DNA of 64,000 nt from Moraxella sp. ZY210820 (GTDB lineage Bacteria; Pseudomonadota; Gammaproteobacteria; Pseudomonadales; Moraxellaceae): contig NZ_CP089978.1 of the NCBI RefSeq assembly GCF_030674635.1, forward strand, positions 558,001-622,000, written 5' to 3'. This document shows, one piece after another, positions 1 to 10,963 of this stretch. A program made the translations under genes and the position numbers. The notes under the pieces are model-generated. The model saw only the letters and a program-made list of their open reading frames with translations, did no database searches and was not told where the DNA came from. The first letter of the stretch is position 1. Every line of letters begins with the position of its first letter.

Positions 1-433
1 TAAAACCAAAATTACGTAAGAATTGACTATCCGCTTGGCGGTCTTTACCAAAATGAAAATCATCGCCCAAAATTAAACTGCATACATTGAGTTGTTGTAA
101 ACGTTGTGCAAATTGGGTTGCAGAAAGTTGGCGAAAAGCGTCATCAAACTTGACTAAAATAATATAATCAATTGCTAAATCTTTTAAATAAGTGATTTTT
201 TCACGCAAAGATGTAATGCGTGGTGGGGCATTCTGTCCTAAAAAATATTCTAAAGGTTGTGGTTCAAACAACATAATTGCACTTTTTAATTGCTGTTGTT
301 GAGCGGTTTGTTTTAATTGTGTAATAAGTGCTTGATGTCCTAAGTGTACACCATCAAAATTACCAATGGTCATCACTAACGGTGGTAAAGTATTTAGGGT
401 AGAAGTACAAGCATGAAGTCGAATGAGTTGCAT
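1..433 (-). CDS. ribF: RibF, bifunctional riboflavin kinase/FAD synthetase (partial)
   Basis: N-terminal part of RibF, which makes FMN from riboflavin and then FAD from FMN in the cytoplasm. Read on the minus strand from the ATG at 433, the frame stays open for about 144 residues to the window edge. The nucleotide-binding signature IGNFDGVHLGHQ lies near residues 23-34, followed by FEPQP and LGDDFHFGKDR, all typical of the FAD synthetase (adenylyltransferase) half. The C-terminal riboflavin kinase domain lies outside the window. This identification rests on family motifs visible by eye. Confidence 0.93.
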   Translation of the reverse strand, partial: MQLIRLHACTSTLNTLPPLVMTIGNFDGVHLGHQALITQLKQTAQQQQLKSAIMLFEPQPLEYFLGQNAPPRITSLREKITYLKDLAIDYIILVKFDDAFRQLSATQFAQRLQQLNVCSLILGDDFHFGKDRQADSQFLRNFGF

Positions 434-551
434 AATAGTGAAATTAAGTAATGGCGAAATATCATATTAACTTAGGTAAATTCAGGCATATATTGCCATA
501 AAATATGGCTGTCGTCTGTAGTAAATATGCATAAATTTTTGATATTGATAA

Positions 552-1187
552 CTATTCTCTTGATGATACAGATTCATCATCATCACGATAAATAAATTTT
601 GGCATTTCTAAACCAAAATAAATAGCAATAATGCGTAGAGTAAAACCAAAAATAAGTGTAGCAATAACCGTTAATTCTAATTGTAAACCAAAGTGTAAGC
701 ACAACCAATAAAAAATGACTGATACAAATGAAATACTGGCATAAAGTTCACGGCGGAATACTAAAGGAACATCGTTACATAAAATATCACGTAAAATACC
801 GCCAGATACACCTGTTAAAATCCCTGCAACAGCAGAAACGACAAAACCGTGTCCCATTTCAATGGCGATTTGGCAACCAATAATAGTAAAACCTATCAGC
901 CCCATTGCATCAAGAATTAAGAATGTGGAACGTAAATGTTTCATCCATTTGGCAATGACGATAGTAAATAATGCAGCACAACATACAAGAATTAAATATT
1001 CAGGATGCTTAACCCATGTTAATGGATAATGCCCCAATAACACATCACGCACTGAGCCACCACCAAGTGCGGTAACACTGGCAATAATAATCACTCCAAA
1101 CCAATCCATGCTACGGCGACCTGCGGATAATGCACCTGTCATCGCTTCTGCGGTAATGGCAATAATATAAATGATGGTTAATAACAT
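552..1187 (-). CDS. TRIC/UPF0126 family membrane protein (YicG-like, possible glycine transporter)
   Basis: A 211-residue inner-membrane protein with about six to seven hydrophobic segments in two related halves. Each half carries a glycine-rich motif followed by arginine-aspartate: GGGSVRDVLLG near residues 42-52 and SGGILRDILCND near 128-139. This duplicated GG..RD pattern is the hallmark of the UPF0126 family (PF03458), whose members are annotated as trimeric cation channel-like proteins and in some species as glycine transporters. The start has an AGGGTGT ribosome-binding stretch upstream. It stands alone between ribF and secF. The substrate cannot be read from the sequence. Confidence 0.85.
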   Translation of the reverse strand: MLLTIIYIIAITAEAMTGALSAGRRSMDWFGVIIIASVTALGGGSVRDVLLGHYPLTWVKHPEYLILVCCAALFTIVIAKWMKHLRSTFLILDAMGLIGFTIIGCQIAIEMGHGFVVSAVAGILTGVSGGILRDILCNDVPLVFRRELYASISFVSVIFYWLCLHFGLQLELTVIATLIFGFTLRIIAIYFGLEMPKFIYRDDDESVSSRE

Positions 1188-1272
1188 TATGACACCCTAA
1201 TGTTGTTTTAGCTTTATATTGTAACCAATATTGTGCTATTTTTTAAGTTAATTTTCATCTATCCGCATAAAA

Positions 1273-1302
1273 AAGAGTTAGTTGATAAAACAACTAACTC
1301 TT
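1273..1302 (-). terminator. Rho-independent terminator after secF
   Basis: A perfect 12-bp stem (AAGAGTTAGTTG with CAACTAACTCTT) and a six-base loop. On the minus strand it is followed by a run of T residues, as expected at the end of the tgt-yajC-secD-secF operon. Confidence 0.85.
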
Positions 1303-1337
1303 GGTTTGATGATAGATTTTTAAATGACTTAATGAAT

Positions 1338-2309
1338 TTAAGGCTCTTCATCATCAAATTCAGGTTTAACTTTGACGATAAAATCTTGTGCAGAAATATT
1401 ACGCCATAAAGCAAAACTTGTACCGATATAAATTGATGAATAGGTACCAACAAATACACCAATACACATAGCAATTGAGAACCAGCGTAAACCATCACCA
1501 CCCATGATTAACATCGCAACAACAACGAGTAAAAGTGTCATTGATGTATGAATAGTACGGCGTAAGGTTTCAGTTAAAGCAATGTTAATAACCTCTCTTG
1601 AGCTGACCTCACGAATTTTACGGAAGTTTTCACGAATACGATCAGATACAACAATATTATCGTTCAGCGAGAAACCAATGATTGATAAAATAGCTGCTAA
1701 TACAGTTAAATCAAACGGCCAACCCATCATAGAGAAAATGCCAAGCGTGATGATAATATCGTGGAATAATGATAATACTGCACCAATCGCTAATTTAAGC
1801 TCAAAACGAATGGTAATATAAATCAGCATTAATAACAATGCTAAACCTACAGCACCAGCAGAACGTACATAAAGCTCTTTACCAACTTGACTACCGACAG
1901 AATCAACTTTAGCTACAGTAACTTCATTGGCTTCCATTTGTACTGCTTGTTTAATCGCATTACCAAGTTCATCCGCTTTAATATGTGGTTGTTCAGGCAT
2001 TTGTATCATCAAATCACTATTACTACCTAAACTACGCACTTGCACATCTTTAAAACCTGCTTGTGTAAGTTTCTCAACAATTTGTTGATTATCAACAGCT
2101 TGGGTATAGTTCAGTTCGGCTGATACACCGCCTGTGAAGTCTAAACCTAAATTAATGCCTTTAGTGCTAATAAACACAATACTAGCAATGGTCAGGACAA
2201 TTGAGATAATTGCCATTGGCAGGGCAATTTTCATAAAGTCAATAACACGTCCACCATTGGCTAATTGATAAGTGTCTTGAGTATTTGTCGTTGGAAGTTG
2301 TTCGCTCAT
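1338..2309 (-). CDS. secF: SecF, protein translocase subunit
   Basis: Inner-membrane subunit that works with SecD to drive the late stage of Sec-dependent protein export using the proton gradient. The 323 residues begin with a cytoplasmic tail and a first transmembrane segment (about 27-47). The LDFTGG motif follows at 56-61, then a periplasmic domain to about 150. The remaining transmembrane segments come last, with the conserved FSLNDNIVVSDRIREN stretch at 213-228. Length is normal for the family. It starts 10 bp after the secD stop, so the two are translated from one message. The C-terminus ends in an acidic DDEEP tail. Confidence 0.97.
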   Translation of the reverse strand: MSEQLPTTNTQDTYQLANGGRVIDFMKIALPMAIISIVLTIASIVFISTKGINLGLDFTGGVSAELNYTQAVDNQQIVEKLTQAGFKDVQVRSLGSNSDLMIQMPEQPHIKADELGNAIKQAVQMEANEVTVAKVDSVGSQVGKELYVRSAGAVGLALLLMLIYITIRFELKLAIGAVLSLFHDIIITLGIFSMMGWPFDLTVLAAILSIIGFSLNDNIVVSDRIRENFRKIREVSSREVINIALTETLRRTIHTSMTLLLVVVAMLIMGGDGLRWFSIAMCIGVFVGTYSSIYIGTSFALWRNISAQDFIVKVKPEFDDEEP

Positions 2310-2319
2310 GATATACTCC

Positions 2320-4212
2320 TTAAATACTCAATTTTTGTAAGTCTTTACGCTTACCGTAAATGATTTGTACAATCGCACGGGTTACAGTAATCGCAGTAAA
2401 CATTGAGCAGACAATACCAATCATTAGCGTTACAGCAAAGCCTTTAATTGGACCTGTACCGACAAAGAATAAAATTGCTGCTACAAGAAATGTCGTTAGG
2501 TTTGAGTCAAAAATAGTGTTATAAGCACGGTCATAACCTGCAACAATCGCTTGTTTTGGTGATGCACCCCATTGTATTTCTTCACGTATTCGCTCACAAA
2601 TCAATACGTTAGCATCGACCGCCATACCAATGGTAATCACAATACCTGCAATCCCCGGTAAGGTTAAAGCTGCACCCATCCATGACATAATAGCCAAAAT
2701 CATAGCAAGGTTAAATACTAAAGCAAAATTGGCGATTAAACCAAATAAACGGAAGAATACAATCATCCACAAAGCAACTAACACAAAGCCCACTTGCGTA
2801 GATAAAATACCTTTTTCGATATTTTCTTGACCGAGACTAGGACCAATCACACGTTCTTCCACAAAATACATTGGGGCAGCCAATGCACCTGCACGCAACA
2901 TTAATGCTAATTCTTCAGCTTCTTTTCTTGAATCTAATCCTGTGATACGGAAACTTGAACCGAGTACATCGTTAATGGTTGCAACATTGATAATCACACT
3001 TTCAGTATAAGGAGTACGAACTTCTTTGGTTTCGCCTGTTGCAGGGTCAATTTCATGGCTAATTTTTTGTTTATGTTCAATAAATAATACAGCCATTAAT
3101 TTATTTTTAGCTGAACGTGTCGCATCAGCCATCAATTTACCACCTGCTGTATCTAAATTAATGCCCACTTCATAGCCATTAGTATCGTGGCTTTTACCTG
3201 ATGAAGCACCTTGTACTCGTTCACCTGTTACGATGTAGTTACGTTCAAGTAAATATTTATGATCACTACCAATTTCACCAAATTCAAATGCTTCTGTACC
3301 TGCGGGTGGAATTGCGTCAAACTGTGTTTGATAAGTCGTATTGTGGTCAGATACTAAGCGAAATTGTAGGTTTGCGGTACGACCTAACACACGTTTTGCT
3401 TCAGCAGTATCTTGAACACCGGGAAGCTGTACTACGATACGATTAGAACCTTGAGTTTGTACTACTGCTTCGGCAACACCTAATTCATTAATACGATTAC
3501 GCAAAGTGATTAAGTTTTGCTGTACCGCTTCAGATTGAATTTCTGCTAAACGGTCAGCAGTATAATTTAAAATAATGACAGGACCAGTTTCTGTTGCTAA
3601 AGCTTGGGGGGTAAATTCAGCACTTTGACTACGTAAGAATGATACAGCACTATCACGGTCAGCAGTATCAGCAAATGAAATCACCATATTATGATCTTTA
3701 TTATTGACCGATAAGTTTTGGTATTTGATTTTATTTTGTGCTAATTGACGGCGAATTTCTGTAGCAGCGGATTCGATACGTTGTGTTAAGGCTTTATCCA
3801 TATCAACTTCGAGTAAGAAATGTACACCCCCACGTAAGTCTAAGCCGAGTTTTGTTGGTTTTGCACCAATATTACGCAACCATTGTGGTGTTGTGGGTGC
3901 AAGGTTGAGTGCCACCACATAATTATTTCCAAGCTGACGGCGTAAAATATCTTGAGCTTTTAATTGCTCTTCTGATGTTTTTACACGCAATAAAGCTGAA
4001 TTTTCATTAAATGAATTGTTATGACTCTGGATTTGAGCTTCATTTAAAATTTGTTCTGCTTGTTGGACAATGCTTTGATCAATGACAGTTCCTGCTTTTG
4101 CACCAGAAATCTGTACCGCAGGCTCATCTGGGTACAATGTTGGTAGTGCATAAAGTGTACTAATCACTAAAACAAACAAAACCAGCAGATACTTCCATAA
4201 AGGGTAACGCAT
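2320..4212 (-). CDS. secD: SecD, protein translocase subunit
   Basis: Larger partner of SecF in the SecDF export motor. The 630-residue protein has an N-terminal transmembrane anchor (about 7-23) and the P1 periplasmic domain with GLDLRGGVHF at 123-132. A second periplasmic region follows, then five C-terminal transmembrane helices containing GMAVDANVLICERIREE near 525-541. Both signature motifs are intact and the length matches gammaproteobacterial SecD. It sits between yajC and secF in the standard order, with 33 bp to yajC. Confidence 0.97.
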   Translation of the reverse strand: MRYPLWKYLLVLFVLVISTLYALPTLYPDEPAVQISGAKAGTVIDQSIVQQAEQILNEAQIQSHNNSFNENSALLRVKTSEEQLKAQDILRRQLGNNYVVALNLAPTTPQWLRNIGAKPTKLGLDLRGGVHFLLEVDMDKALTQRIESAATEIRRQLAQNKIKYQNLSVNNKDHNMVISFADTADRDSAVSFLRSQSAEFTPQALATETGPVIILNYTADRLAEIQSEAVQQNLITLRNRINELGVAEAVVQTQGSNRIVVQLPGVQDTAEAKRVLGRTANLQFRLVSDHNTTYQTQFDAIPPAGTEAFEFGEIGSDHKYLLERNYIVTGERVQGASSGKSHDTNGYEVGINLDTAGGKLMADATRSAKNKLMAVLFIEHKQKISHEIDPATGETKEVRTPYTESVIINVATINDVLGSSFRITGLDSRKEAEELALMLRAGALAAPMYFVEERVIGPSLGQENIEKGILSTQVGFVLVALWMIVFFRLFGLIANFALVFNLAMILAIMSWMGAALTLPGIAGIVITIGMAVDANVLICERIREEIQWGASPKQAIVAGYDRAYNTIFDSNLTTFLVAAILFFVGTGPIKGFAVTLMIGIVCSMFTAITVTRAIVQIIYGKRKDLQKLSI

Positions 4213-4245
4213 TTTTGTTTACTCAACAATAAAAAGGAAGATGAA

Positions 4246-4575
4246 TTAAACGTTATTCAATGTACCTTCAGGTAATACAGAAATAATCGAACCACGTTGG
4301 ATTTTAATTTCAACGCCTTTACTTAATTCAATTGTTGCAATTTCACCATCGAGTTTGGTAATACGTCCCATTAAACCGCCTGCAAACATCACTTCAATGC
4401 CTTCGGTTAAACTTTCAATTAAAGCACGATGTTCTTTTGCACGTTTTGATTGTGGTCGCCAAATCATAAAATAAAAAATCGCGACCATAACGAGCATCAT
4501 GATAATCGTCATTGTTGGGTCTTGAGCAGCTGGAGCTGAGCCATTGGCATAAGCATTACTAATAAATAAACTCAT
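4246..4575 (-). CDS. yajC: YajC, SecDF-associated membrane protein
   Basis: Small single-span membrane protein that associates with SecDF (PF02699). About 109 residues: one transmembrane helix (roughly residues 21-40) followed by the RPQSKRAKEHRALIESL segment and a small basic domain typical of YajC. The frame extends four codons upstream to a TTG. The ATG at 4575 is preferred because a GGAAA ribosome-binding sequence lies at the right distance, and it gives the usual MSLFISNAYA start. Second gene of the tgt-yajC-secD-secF operon. Confidence 0.95.
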   Translation of the reverse strand: MSLFISNAYANGSAPAAQDPTMTIIMMLVMVAIFYFMIWRPQSKRAKEHRALIESLTEGIEVMFAGGLMGRITKLDGEIATIELSKGVEIKIQRGSIISVLPEGTLNNV

Positions 4576-4687
4576 ATTGATTTCCAAAAATAAAATATAA
4601 CAATAACAAGTGATAGTTTAACAAAATATCTGCAAGCAAAAACAATATAAATGTTCAACTTTTGCAAATATAACATGATGTTGTGAA

Positions 4688-5875
<1,188 letters not shown>

Positions 5876-5970
5876 TTAATGATATGATTAAAAATGGATA
5901 GACAATTTAATTATAATGCTATCTTTAGTTTAGGGTAGGTTGAATTTTTTTGTATTCAAACTGCTAATAA

Positions 5971-6003
5971 CAATCCCCTAACATTTACAACGCTAGGGGA
6001 TTG
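5971..6003 (-). terminator. Stem-loop terminator after the His/Met-rich outer membrane protein gene
   Basis: A perfect 10-bp GC-containing stem (CAATCCCCTA with TAGGGGATTG) around a 13-base loop, just past the stop of the gene at 6023. The T-tract on the minus strand is short and interrupted, so efficiency is uncertain. Confidence 0.6.
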
Positions 6004-6022
6004 TTTAGTTTATATTAAAAGA

Positions 6023-7039
6023 TTAATGAAAACCTTTACTAATCGACAGATGAATTAAATTATCGGTATCTTGTTGTACGCCATTGACCTTGTTATACAC
6101 GGGTACCATATATTCTACCCCTAAACGCACATTAGCTGGTAATGTTGTATTTATACCTATACCTGCTAAAGTCTGACGTCCACCATAATTCACGGGTTGA
6201 AATGCAGGTGTGTTTGGTGCAGTAAAATTCACATATTGCCCACGAATATCATCTGTTTTAGTATGTTGAATACGAGTAGAAACGCTTAAACGTGGCATAA
6301 ATGAATAACTGAGCCATGCTGTACCACCGACTTGCTGTCCTTTATAGAAACCTAAATCGTTCGTATCTTCAAGTGGCAAACGAGCTGATACTTGTACACC
6401 TGCTTTAATATCTCCTTCATTATATTGATAAGTCAGACTTGGTAAAACCTGCCAAATCCCAGCACCTAATTGCATACCATAAGGTTGATAACGACCATTT
6501 GGCAAAGTTTCTTTATAGCTACCTGTTGGAGCAGATAAGCCTAAAGTTGCCATCACATCATGCTTTTTATCTGCACTTTGGTATAATTTTCCACTTGCTG
6601 CAATAATGGTATCGCCCCAGCCTTCAGTACCGTGTGAGCCTGTACGACCTTGAGCATTTTGCATATCCATGTCCATTTTCATGTACATTGGCATAACTGT
6701 TAAAGTTAAATTATCCGTTACGCCATACATGAAATGTAGCATATGCATCGTCATATCATGGTCTTTGCCCCATGCCATATAGCCTGAATCAGTCATATCA
6801 ACCTTGTTTTCACCAGTATAATATGCACCAGTTTGCTTTAGACGTTGTGCATTATAACCAAACATATAACTACCTTTGCCGTGCATATGGTCAAACATTA
6901 CACCAGCAGGAGCATGACCATCAGCACGAGCCACGGTGTTATGTCCGTGCATTTCATGTTCACTATGAGCCATTGCTATTGAGCTCATTGATAAAGTAAG
7001 GGCAGATAACACTGCACAAGAAATTTTTTTACGCATCAT
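6023..7039 (-). CDS. His/Met-rich outer membrane beta-barrel protein (phenol-MetA/transporter-like), probably metal-linked
   Basis: A 338-residue protein with a clear signal peptide (positively charged MMRKK, hydrophobic core, cleavage after AMA near residue 24). The mature N-terminus is very rich in His and Met (HSEHEMHGHN; later MYMKMDMDMQ and DHDMTMHMLHFMYG). The rest alternates aromatic and polar residues in beta-barrel fashion and ends in a terminal Phe-His. The overall pattern resembles the MetA-pathway/transporter-like outer membrane family (PF13557). The metal-binding composition and the DUF2946-like gene 48 bp upstream suggest a role in copper or other soft-metal handling. That role is inferred from composition and context only. 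Confidence 0.7.
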   Translation of the reverse strand: MMRKKISCAVLSALTLSMSSIAMAHSEHEMHGHNTVARADGHAPAGVMFDHMHGKGSYMFGYNAQRLKQTGAYYTGENKVDMTDSGYMAWGKDHDMTMHMLHFMYGVTDNLTLTVMPMYMKMDMDMQNAQGRTGSHGTEGWGDTIIAASGKLYQSADKKHDVMATLGLSAPTGSYKETLPNGRYQPYGMQLGAGIWQVLPSLTYQYNEGDIKAGVQVSARLPLEDTNDLGFYKGQQVGGTAWLSYSFMPRLSVSTRIQHTKTDDIRGQYVNFTAPNTPAFQPVNYGGRQTLAGIGINTTLPANVRLGVEYMVPVYNKVNGVQQDTDNLIHLSISKGFH

Positions 7040-7087
7040 AAATTACTCAAAAATAAAATTAACAAATCATAGATTCAATTGAGAAAT

Positions 7088-7552
7088 TTAAAATAGCGGT
7101 GGAGCGTGCTTTAAGGGTAATTCAAATAAACGTAATGAGACAAATGGTTGTTGATAATCGATAAAAAAATCAACAATATAACCAACATCAAACCAATGTA
7201 CTATAGGATAAAATAACGTTTTAGGTAAATCAAATTCAGAATGAATAGCACAGAAATCACAATGTTGTAGATGAATGTTTTTTTCATCAATAGGTGTTTC
7301 AGTTGTATGTTGATGAGATTCATCATGTGTCAAATGATGATATTGATGGTTATGTGGTTGAGAAATTGGAGAGAAATGTTGAGCAAGTGATTGTTGTTGT
7401 AATATATGCTGATGATGGATTTGACTAAAACGCTGAATATGGATACAAACACGTGCATTATCATAACTTAAAAATAAAGGCGATAAGAGTATAAATACTT
7501 GCATCAATAATGCAAATATTGCACTGATTAGCCCTATTTTTAGAAACATCAT
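7088..7552 (-). CDS. DUF2946-like His-rich membrane-anchored protein
   Basis: A 154-residue protein with an N-terminal hydrophobic segment (about 5-29), then a region extraordinarily rich in histidine (for example HHQHILQQQ, HNHQYHHLTHDESHQH). A HCDFCAIHSEF motif near residues 112-122 matches the Cys-x-x-Cys/His pattern of DUF2946 proteins. Those proteins are often found next to copper uptake or efflux genes. It is transcribed just before the Met/His-rich outer membrane protein and probably forms a two-gene metal-related unit with it. No biochemical function is assigned to the family with certainty. Confidence 0.65.
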   Translation of the reverse strand: MMFLKIGLISAIFALLMQVFILLSPLFLSYDNARVCIHIQRFSQIHHQHILQQQSLAQHFSPISQPHNHQYHHLTHDESHQHTTETPIDEKNIHLQHCDFCAIHSEFDLPKTLFYPIVHWFDVGYIVDFFIDYQQPFVSLRLFELPLKHAPPLF

Positions 7553-7626
7553 TACAACATCTTACTTACTTGATTTTACTTATAATAACAAAAAAATCAT
7601 ATTGTTAGCAAGATGTGTTTGACATT

Positions 7627-10600
7627 TTAGACTAAAATTTCTCGTTTATTGGAGCTATTGGCAGGGCTGACAATGCCATTACGTTCCATCATATCAATGA
7701 GTTTTGCACCACGTTGATAGCCAACACCAAATTCACGTTGCAAAGCCGAACCAGAAGCTTTACGGGTGCGTAAGACAAATTCAACTGCTCTATCATATAA
7801 AACGTCTTGTTGCATTTCTCCACTATCATCATAACTACGTGATGAGTTATCATCTTCTTCATCATCACCAACTAAAATATCATCAACATAATTTGGTGAA
7901 CCACGCTCACGCCATGCATCACAAATACGATTCACTTCGTCATCACTGATAAATGCACCATGTACACGCTCAGGCTCATTTTGTCCAGGTCCTAAGAATA
8001 GCATATCACCATTACCAAGTAGTTCTTCAGCACCACCTGCATCTAAAATAGTACGTGAATCAATTTTACTATTCACACGTAGGGCAACACGTGTTGGTAC
8101 ATTTGCTTTAATCAAACCTGTAATGACATCAACTGATGGACGTTGTGTTGCTAATAATAAATGGATACCTGCAGCACGGGCTTTCTGAGCTAAACGTGTA
8201 ATTAATGTTTCCGTTTTTTTACCAGATTGTTGCATCATCATATCAGCAAATTCATCAGCAATAACCACAATGCTTGGTAGTGGCTCTAAACGAGGAGCAC
8301 GTTGCTGTGTTGCACTATCGCTAGGTTTCCATAATGGGTCGATTAAATCTTCACCATTGGCTTGTGCCTGACGAATACGCTCATTGAATGGTGCAATTTG
8401 ACGTAATTTAAACATTGCCATCAATTCATAACGGCGTTCCATTTCATTGACACACCAGTTTAAAGCATTGGTTGCTTTGTTCATATCGGTAATGACGGGT
8501 GTTAAAAGATGTGGAATTTCGTCATAATTGGCAAGCTCCAACATTTTAGGGTCAATCAATACTAAACGTAATTGTTCTGGTGTATATTTTAATAATAATG
8601 ATAATAAAATCGCATTTACAGCAACTGATTTACCTGAACCCGTAGTCCCTGCAACAAGCATATGAGGGGCTTTGGCTAAATTGGTAATAATTGGTTTACC
8701 CGTAATATTTTTACCCATTGCCACACTTAAACCCGCTTCAGGGTTACGAAATTCGTCATTATCAATTAATTCGATTAAACGAACCATTTCACGCTTTTTA
8801 TTTGGGATTTCCACGCCAATAAATGGTGTACCGGGGATAGATAATACAATACGCACCGATTTTAATGACATTGAACGGGCTAAATCTTGTGAAATACTGG
8901 CAACTTTAGTCGCTTTTACACCCGGAGCAAGCGATAAGGCAAAACGTGTAACTACAGGACCTGGGTCAATTTCTTCAACACTGGCTTTGATGTTAAAATC
9001 TTGTAATTTTAATTCTAACAATTGTGCAAGTTTGTCTAATTCTTCATCGCTAAAACGTACTTTTTGACTATGATCAACAGGGTCAAGTAAAGATATACTT
9101 GGTAATGGTGATAAAGTTTTACGATATTCTGCAACTTGCATTGCTCGAGAAATGATACGTCCTGATGCATCGGTTAATGGTGCATCATCATCAAAATAAG
9201 CAACTTTGGTATTGTCATGAGTATCGTCATGTAAAGTTTGTTTAAATGGATTATAATGTTGCGGAGCATTATTTTGCACGCTTTCATGCTCAATATGAGA
9301 TTGTGCTGGTGTTGAATGATGGATGAAATCATCATCAAGTGCAAAATCCAGAGTTCTGTTTTGTACTGGCTGATGTGTTAAATCATTAAATTCTAATGGC
9401 GTATCATGAGTAATCGTGAAAGATGACTCATCAAATGAATGTGATGTTTTTTTAGGTAATTCAAATTCTTCTAATTCAACTGCTACAGGTGTTTTTGGTA
9501 CTTTTTTAATATGATGATTAAGTAGTGATTGTAAATCAGCCAAAGGGTTTGGTTGAGTAAGGCGTTCACGAATACGATTTAAACTTGGATTTTGAGTAGA
9601 TATTGTTTTTGCTTCAACAGATGTCGTATGATGAGTCTCATCTATTTCAATAGATGTGGTATTTGTTTCAACAGGTGCTGTTTGCACTTGAGTTGGTTCC
9701 AATGTAGACTCTTGAGATAAATGATTTTCATCATATATGATATTTACATCAGTTGTTGCGACTGGTGCATTATCAAAATCATAAGATTCATGCATTACAA
9801 CTTCATCGAATGTAGGTGGAGTCGGTTCTGCTTGTAATTGTGCAATTTGTTGATTTAAATCATTAATTTTTTTGTCAAGATAGGCAATATCTTGTTGAGT
9901 AGCGTGTTCCTGTTGTATAAATTGGCTTTGTAAAGCATCAAATGATTCATTAGAAACTGATGATTTAATTACATTGGAAATATTTTCTCTAGCTCGTGTC
10001 TCTTCTTCATATTTACGTTGTAATACTTGTTGCTCAAACTCATGGTGTGCTGATAATTGTTGCTGTGATTGTTCTAGTAGTTGTTGCATTTCATTTAATA
10101 ATTCATTACTTTTATCATTATTTTGCCAAACATCACCAAATACAACTTGTCCAGCAGTAATATTGATTGTGCTGTTGTTTTGATTTTCTGTTGTTGCTGT
10201 TGATTGAGCAGAAGTTTCAGCAGTATCGGAACTATTTTGCTCAGTTGTTGGCTGAGTAAGTGGGTTTGTTGTTTCTTGTTGAACCATTTGTTGTTGGTGT
10301 GTTTTAGGCAGTGTGTGATATTGTTTAAGTAGTATGGCATCATCTTGACCAATATAACAAACGTCTTTTAGCCATAATGGGAAATTTTGTAGTTTTTCAG
10401 TTAGACTGACCCATTTAATATTAAAACTAGCACTGAATGTCATTATCAGCATAAACAGCATTATAAATAATGCACCGTAGATAGTCGTAATTTTGCTTAA
10501 ATCATGAGCAATTGCATAACCAATAATACCGCCACTATGGGTCATGGGTGCATTATTGAGTAATAAAGCACTGAGAATAGCAACAACAAATATCAAGGTA

Positions 10601-10914
10601 ATTTGTGCAAAATAACGTTTAAGACGATTTTTATGATGATGATAAATATGATAAATTTCTAACCATAAAAAAAATGGAATGAGTAAACTTGCCCAACCGA
10701 AAAAAGCTCGCAATAAATTGCCAATCCATGCACCTGCAACACCTGTTAAATTGGAGATATGTTGTGTATCGCTCGATAAATAACTCCAACTTGGGTCAAA
10801 AGCAGAAAAACTCAATAATGCTAAAAATAGAAAACCACCTAAACAGGCTAAAAATACACAGATTAAAAATTGTGTATGATTTAAAGAAGATGCTACGACT
10901 GATGACTGATTCAT
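7627..10914 (-). CDS. ftsK: FtsK, DNA translocase of the division septum
   Basis: Septum-anchored ATPase that pumps chromosome ends towards dif and activates XerCD. The 1095 residues show four or five N-terminal transmembrane helices (to about 175) and a long low-complexity linker rich in Gln, Thr, His and Glu (about 195-610). The RecA-like motor follows, with Walker A GTTGSGKSV near 757 and Walker B VVIADEFADMMM near 888. The C-terminal winged-helix gamma domain (about 1030-1095, ending SSNKREILV) reads KOPS sequences. It is somewhat shorter than E. coli FtsK because of the linker. Confidence 0.96.
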   Translation of the reverse strand: MNQSSVVASSLNHTQFLICVFLACLGGFLFLALLSFSAFDPSWSYLSSDTQHISNLTGVAGAWIGNLLRAFFGWASLLIPFFLWLEIYHIYHHHKNRLKRYFAQITLIFVVAILSALLLNNAPMTHSGGIIGYAIAHDLSKITTIYGALFIMLFMLIMTFSASFNIKWVSLTEKLQNFPLWLKDVCYIGQDDAILLKQYHTLPKTHQQQMVQQETTNPLTQPTTEQNSSDTAETSAQSTATTENQNNSTINITAGQVVFGDVWQNNDKSNELLNEMQQLLEQSQQQLSAHHEFEQQVLQRKYEEETRARENISNVIKSSVSNESFDALQSQFIQQEHATQQDIAYLDKKINDLNQQIAQLQAEPTPPTFDEVVMHESYDFDNAPVATTDVNIIYDENHLSQESTLEPTQVQTAPVETNTTSIEIDETHHTTSVEAKTISTQNPSLNRIRERLTQPNPLADLQSLLNHHIKKVPKTPVAVELEEFELPKKTSHSFDESSFTITHDTPLEFNDLTHQPVQNRTLDFALDDDFIHHSTPAQSHIEHESVQNNAPQHYNPFKQTLHDDTHDNTKVAYFDDDAPLTDASGRIISRAMQVAEYRKTLSPLPSISLLDPVDHSQKVRFSDEELDKLAQLLELKLQDFNIKASVEEIDPGPVVTRFALSLAPGVKATKVASISQDLARSMSLKSVRIVLSIPGTPFIGVEIPNKKREMVRLIELIDNDEFRNPEAGLSVAMGKNITGKPIITNLAKAPHMLVAGTTGSGKSVAVNAILLSLLLKYTPEQLRLVLIDPKMLELANYDEIPHLLTPVITDMNKATNALNWCVNEMERRYELMAMFKLRQIAPFNERIRQAQANGEDLIDPLWKPSDSATQQRAPRLEPLPSIVVIADEFADMMMQQSGKKTETLITRLAQKARAAGIHLLLATQRPSVDVITGLIKANVPTRVALRVNSKIDSRTILDAGGAEELLGNGDMLFLGPGQNEPERVHGAFISDDEVNRICDAWRERGSPNYVDDILVGDDEEDDNSSRSYDDSGEMQQDVLYDRAVEFVLRTRKASGSALQREFGVGYQRGAKLIDMMERNGIVSPANSSNKREILV

Positions 10915-10963
10915 AACAAATTTAACCTAAATATAGCGAGTAGATGATGATGGGTATGCTATT

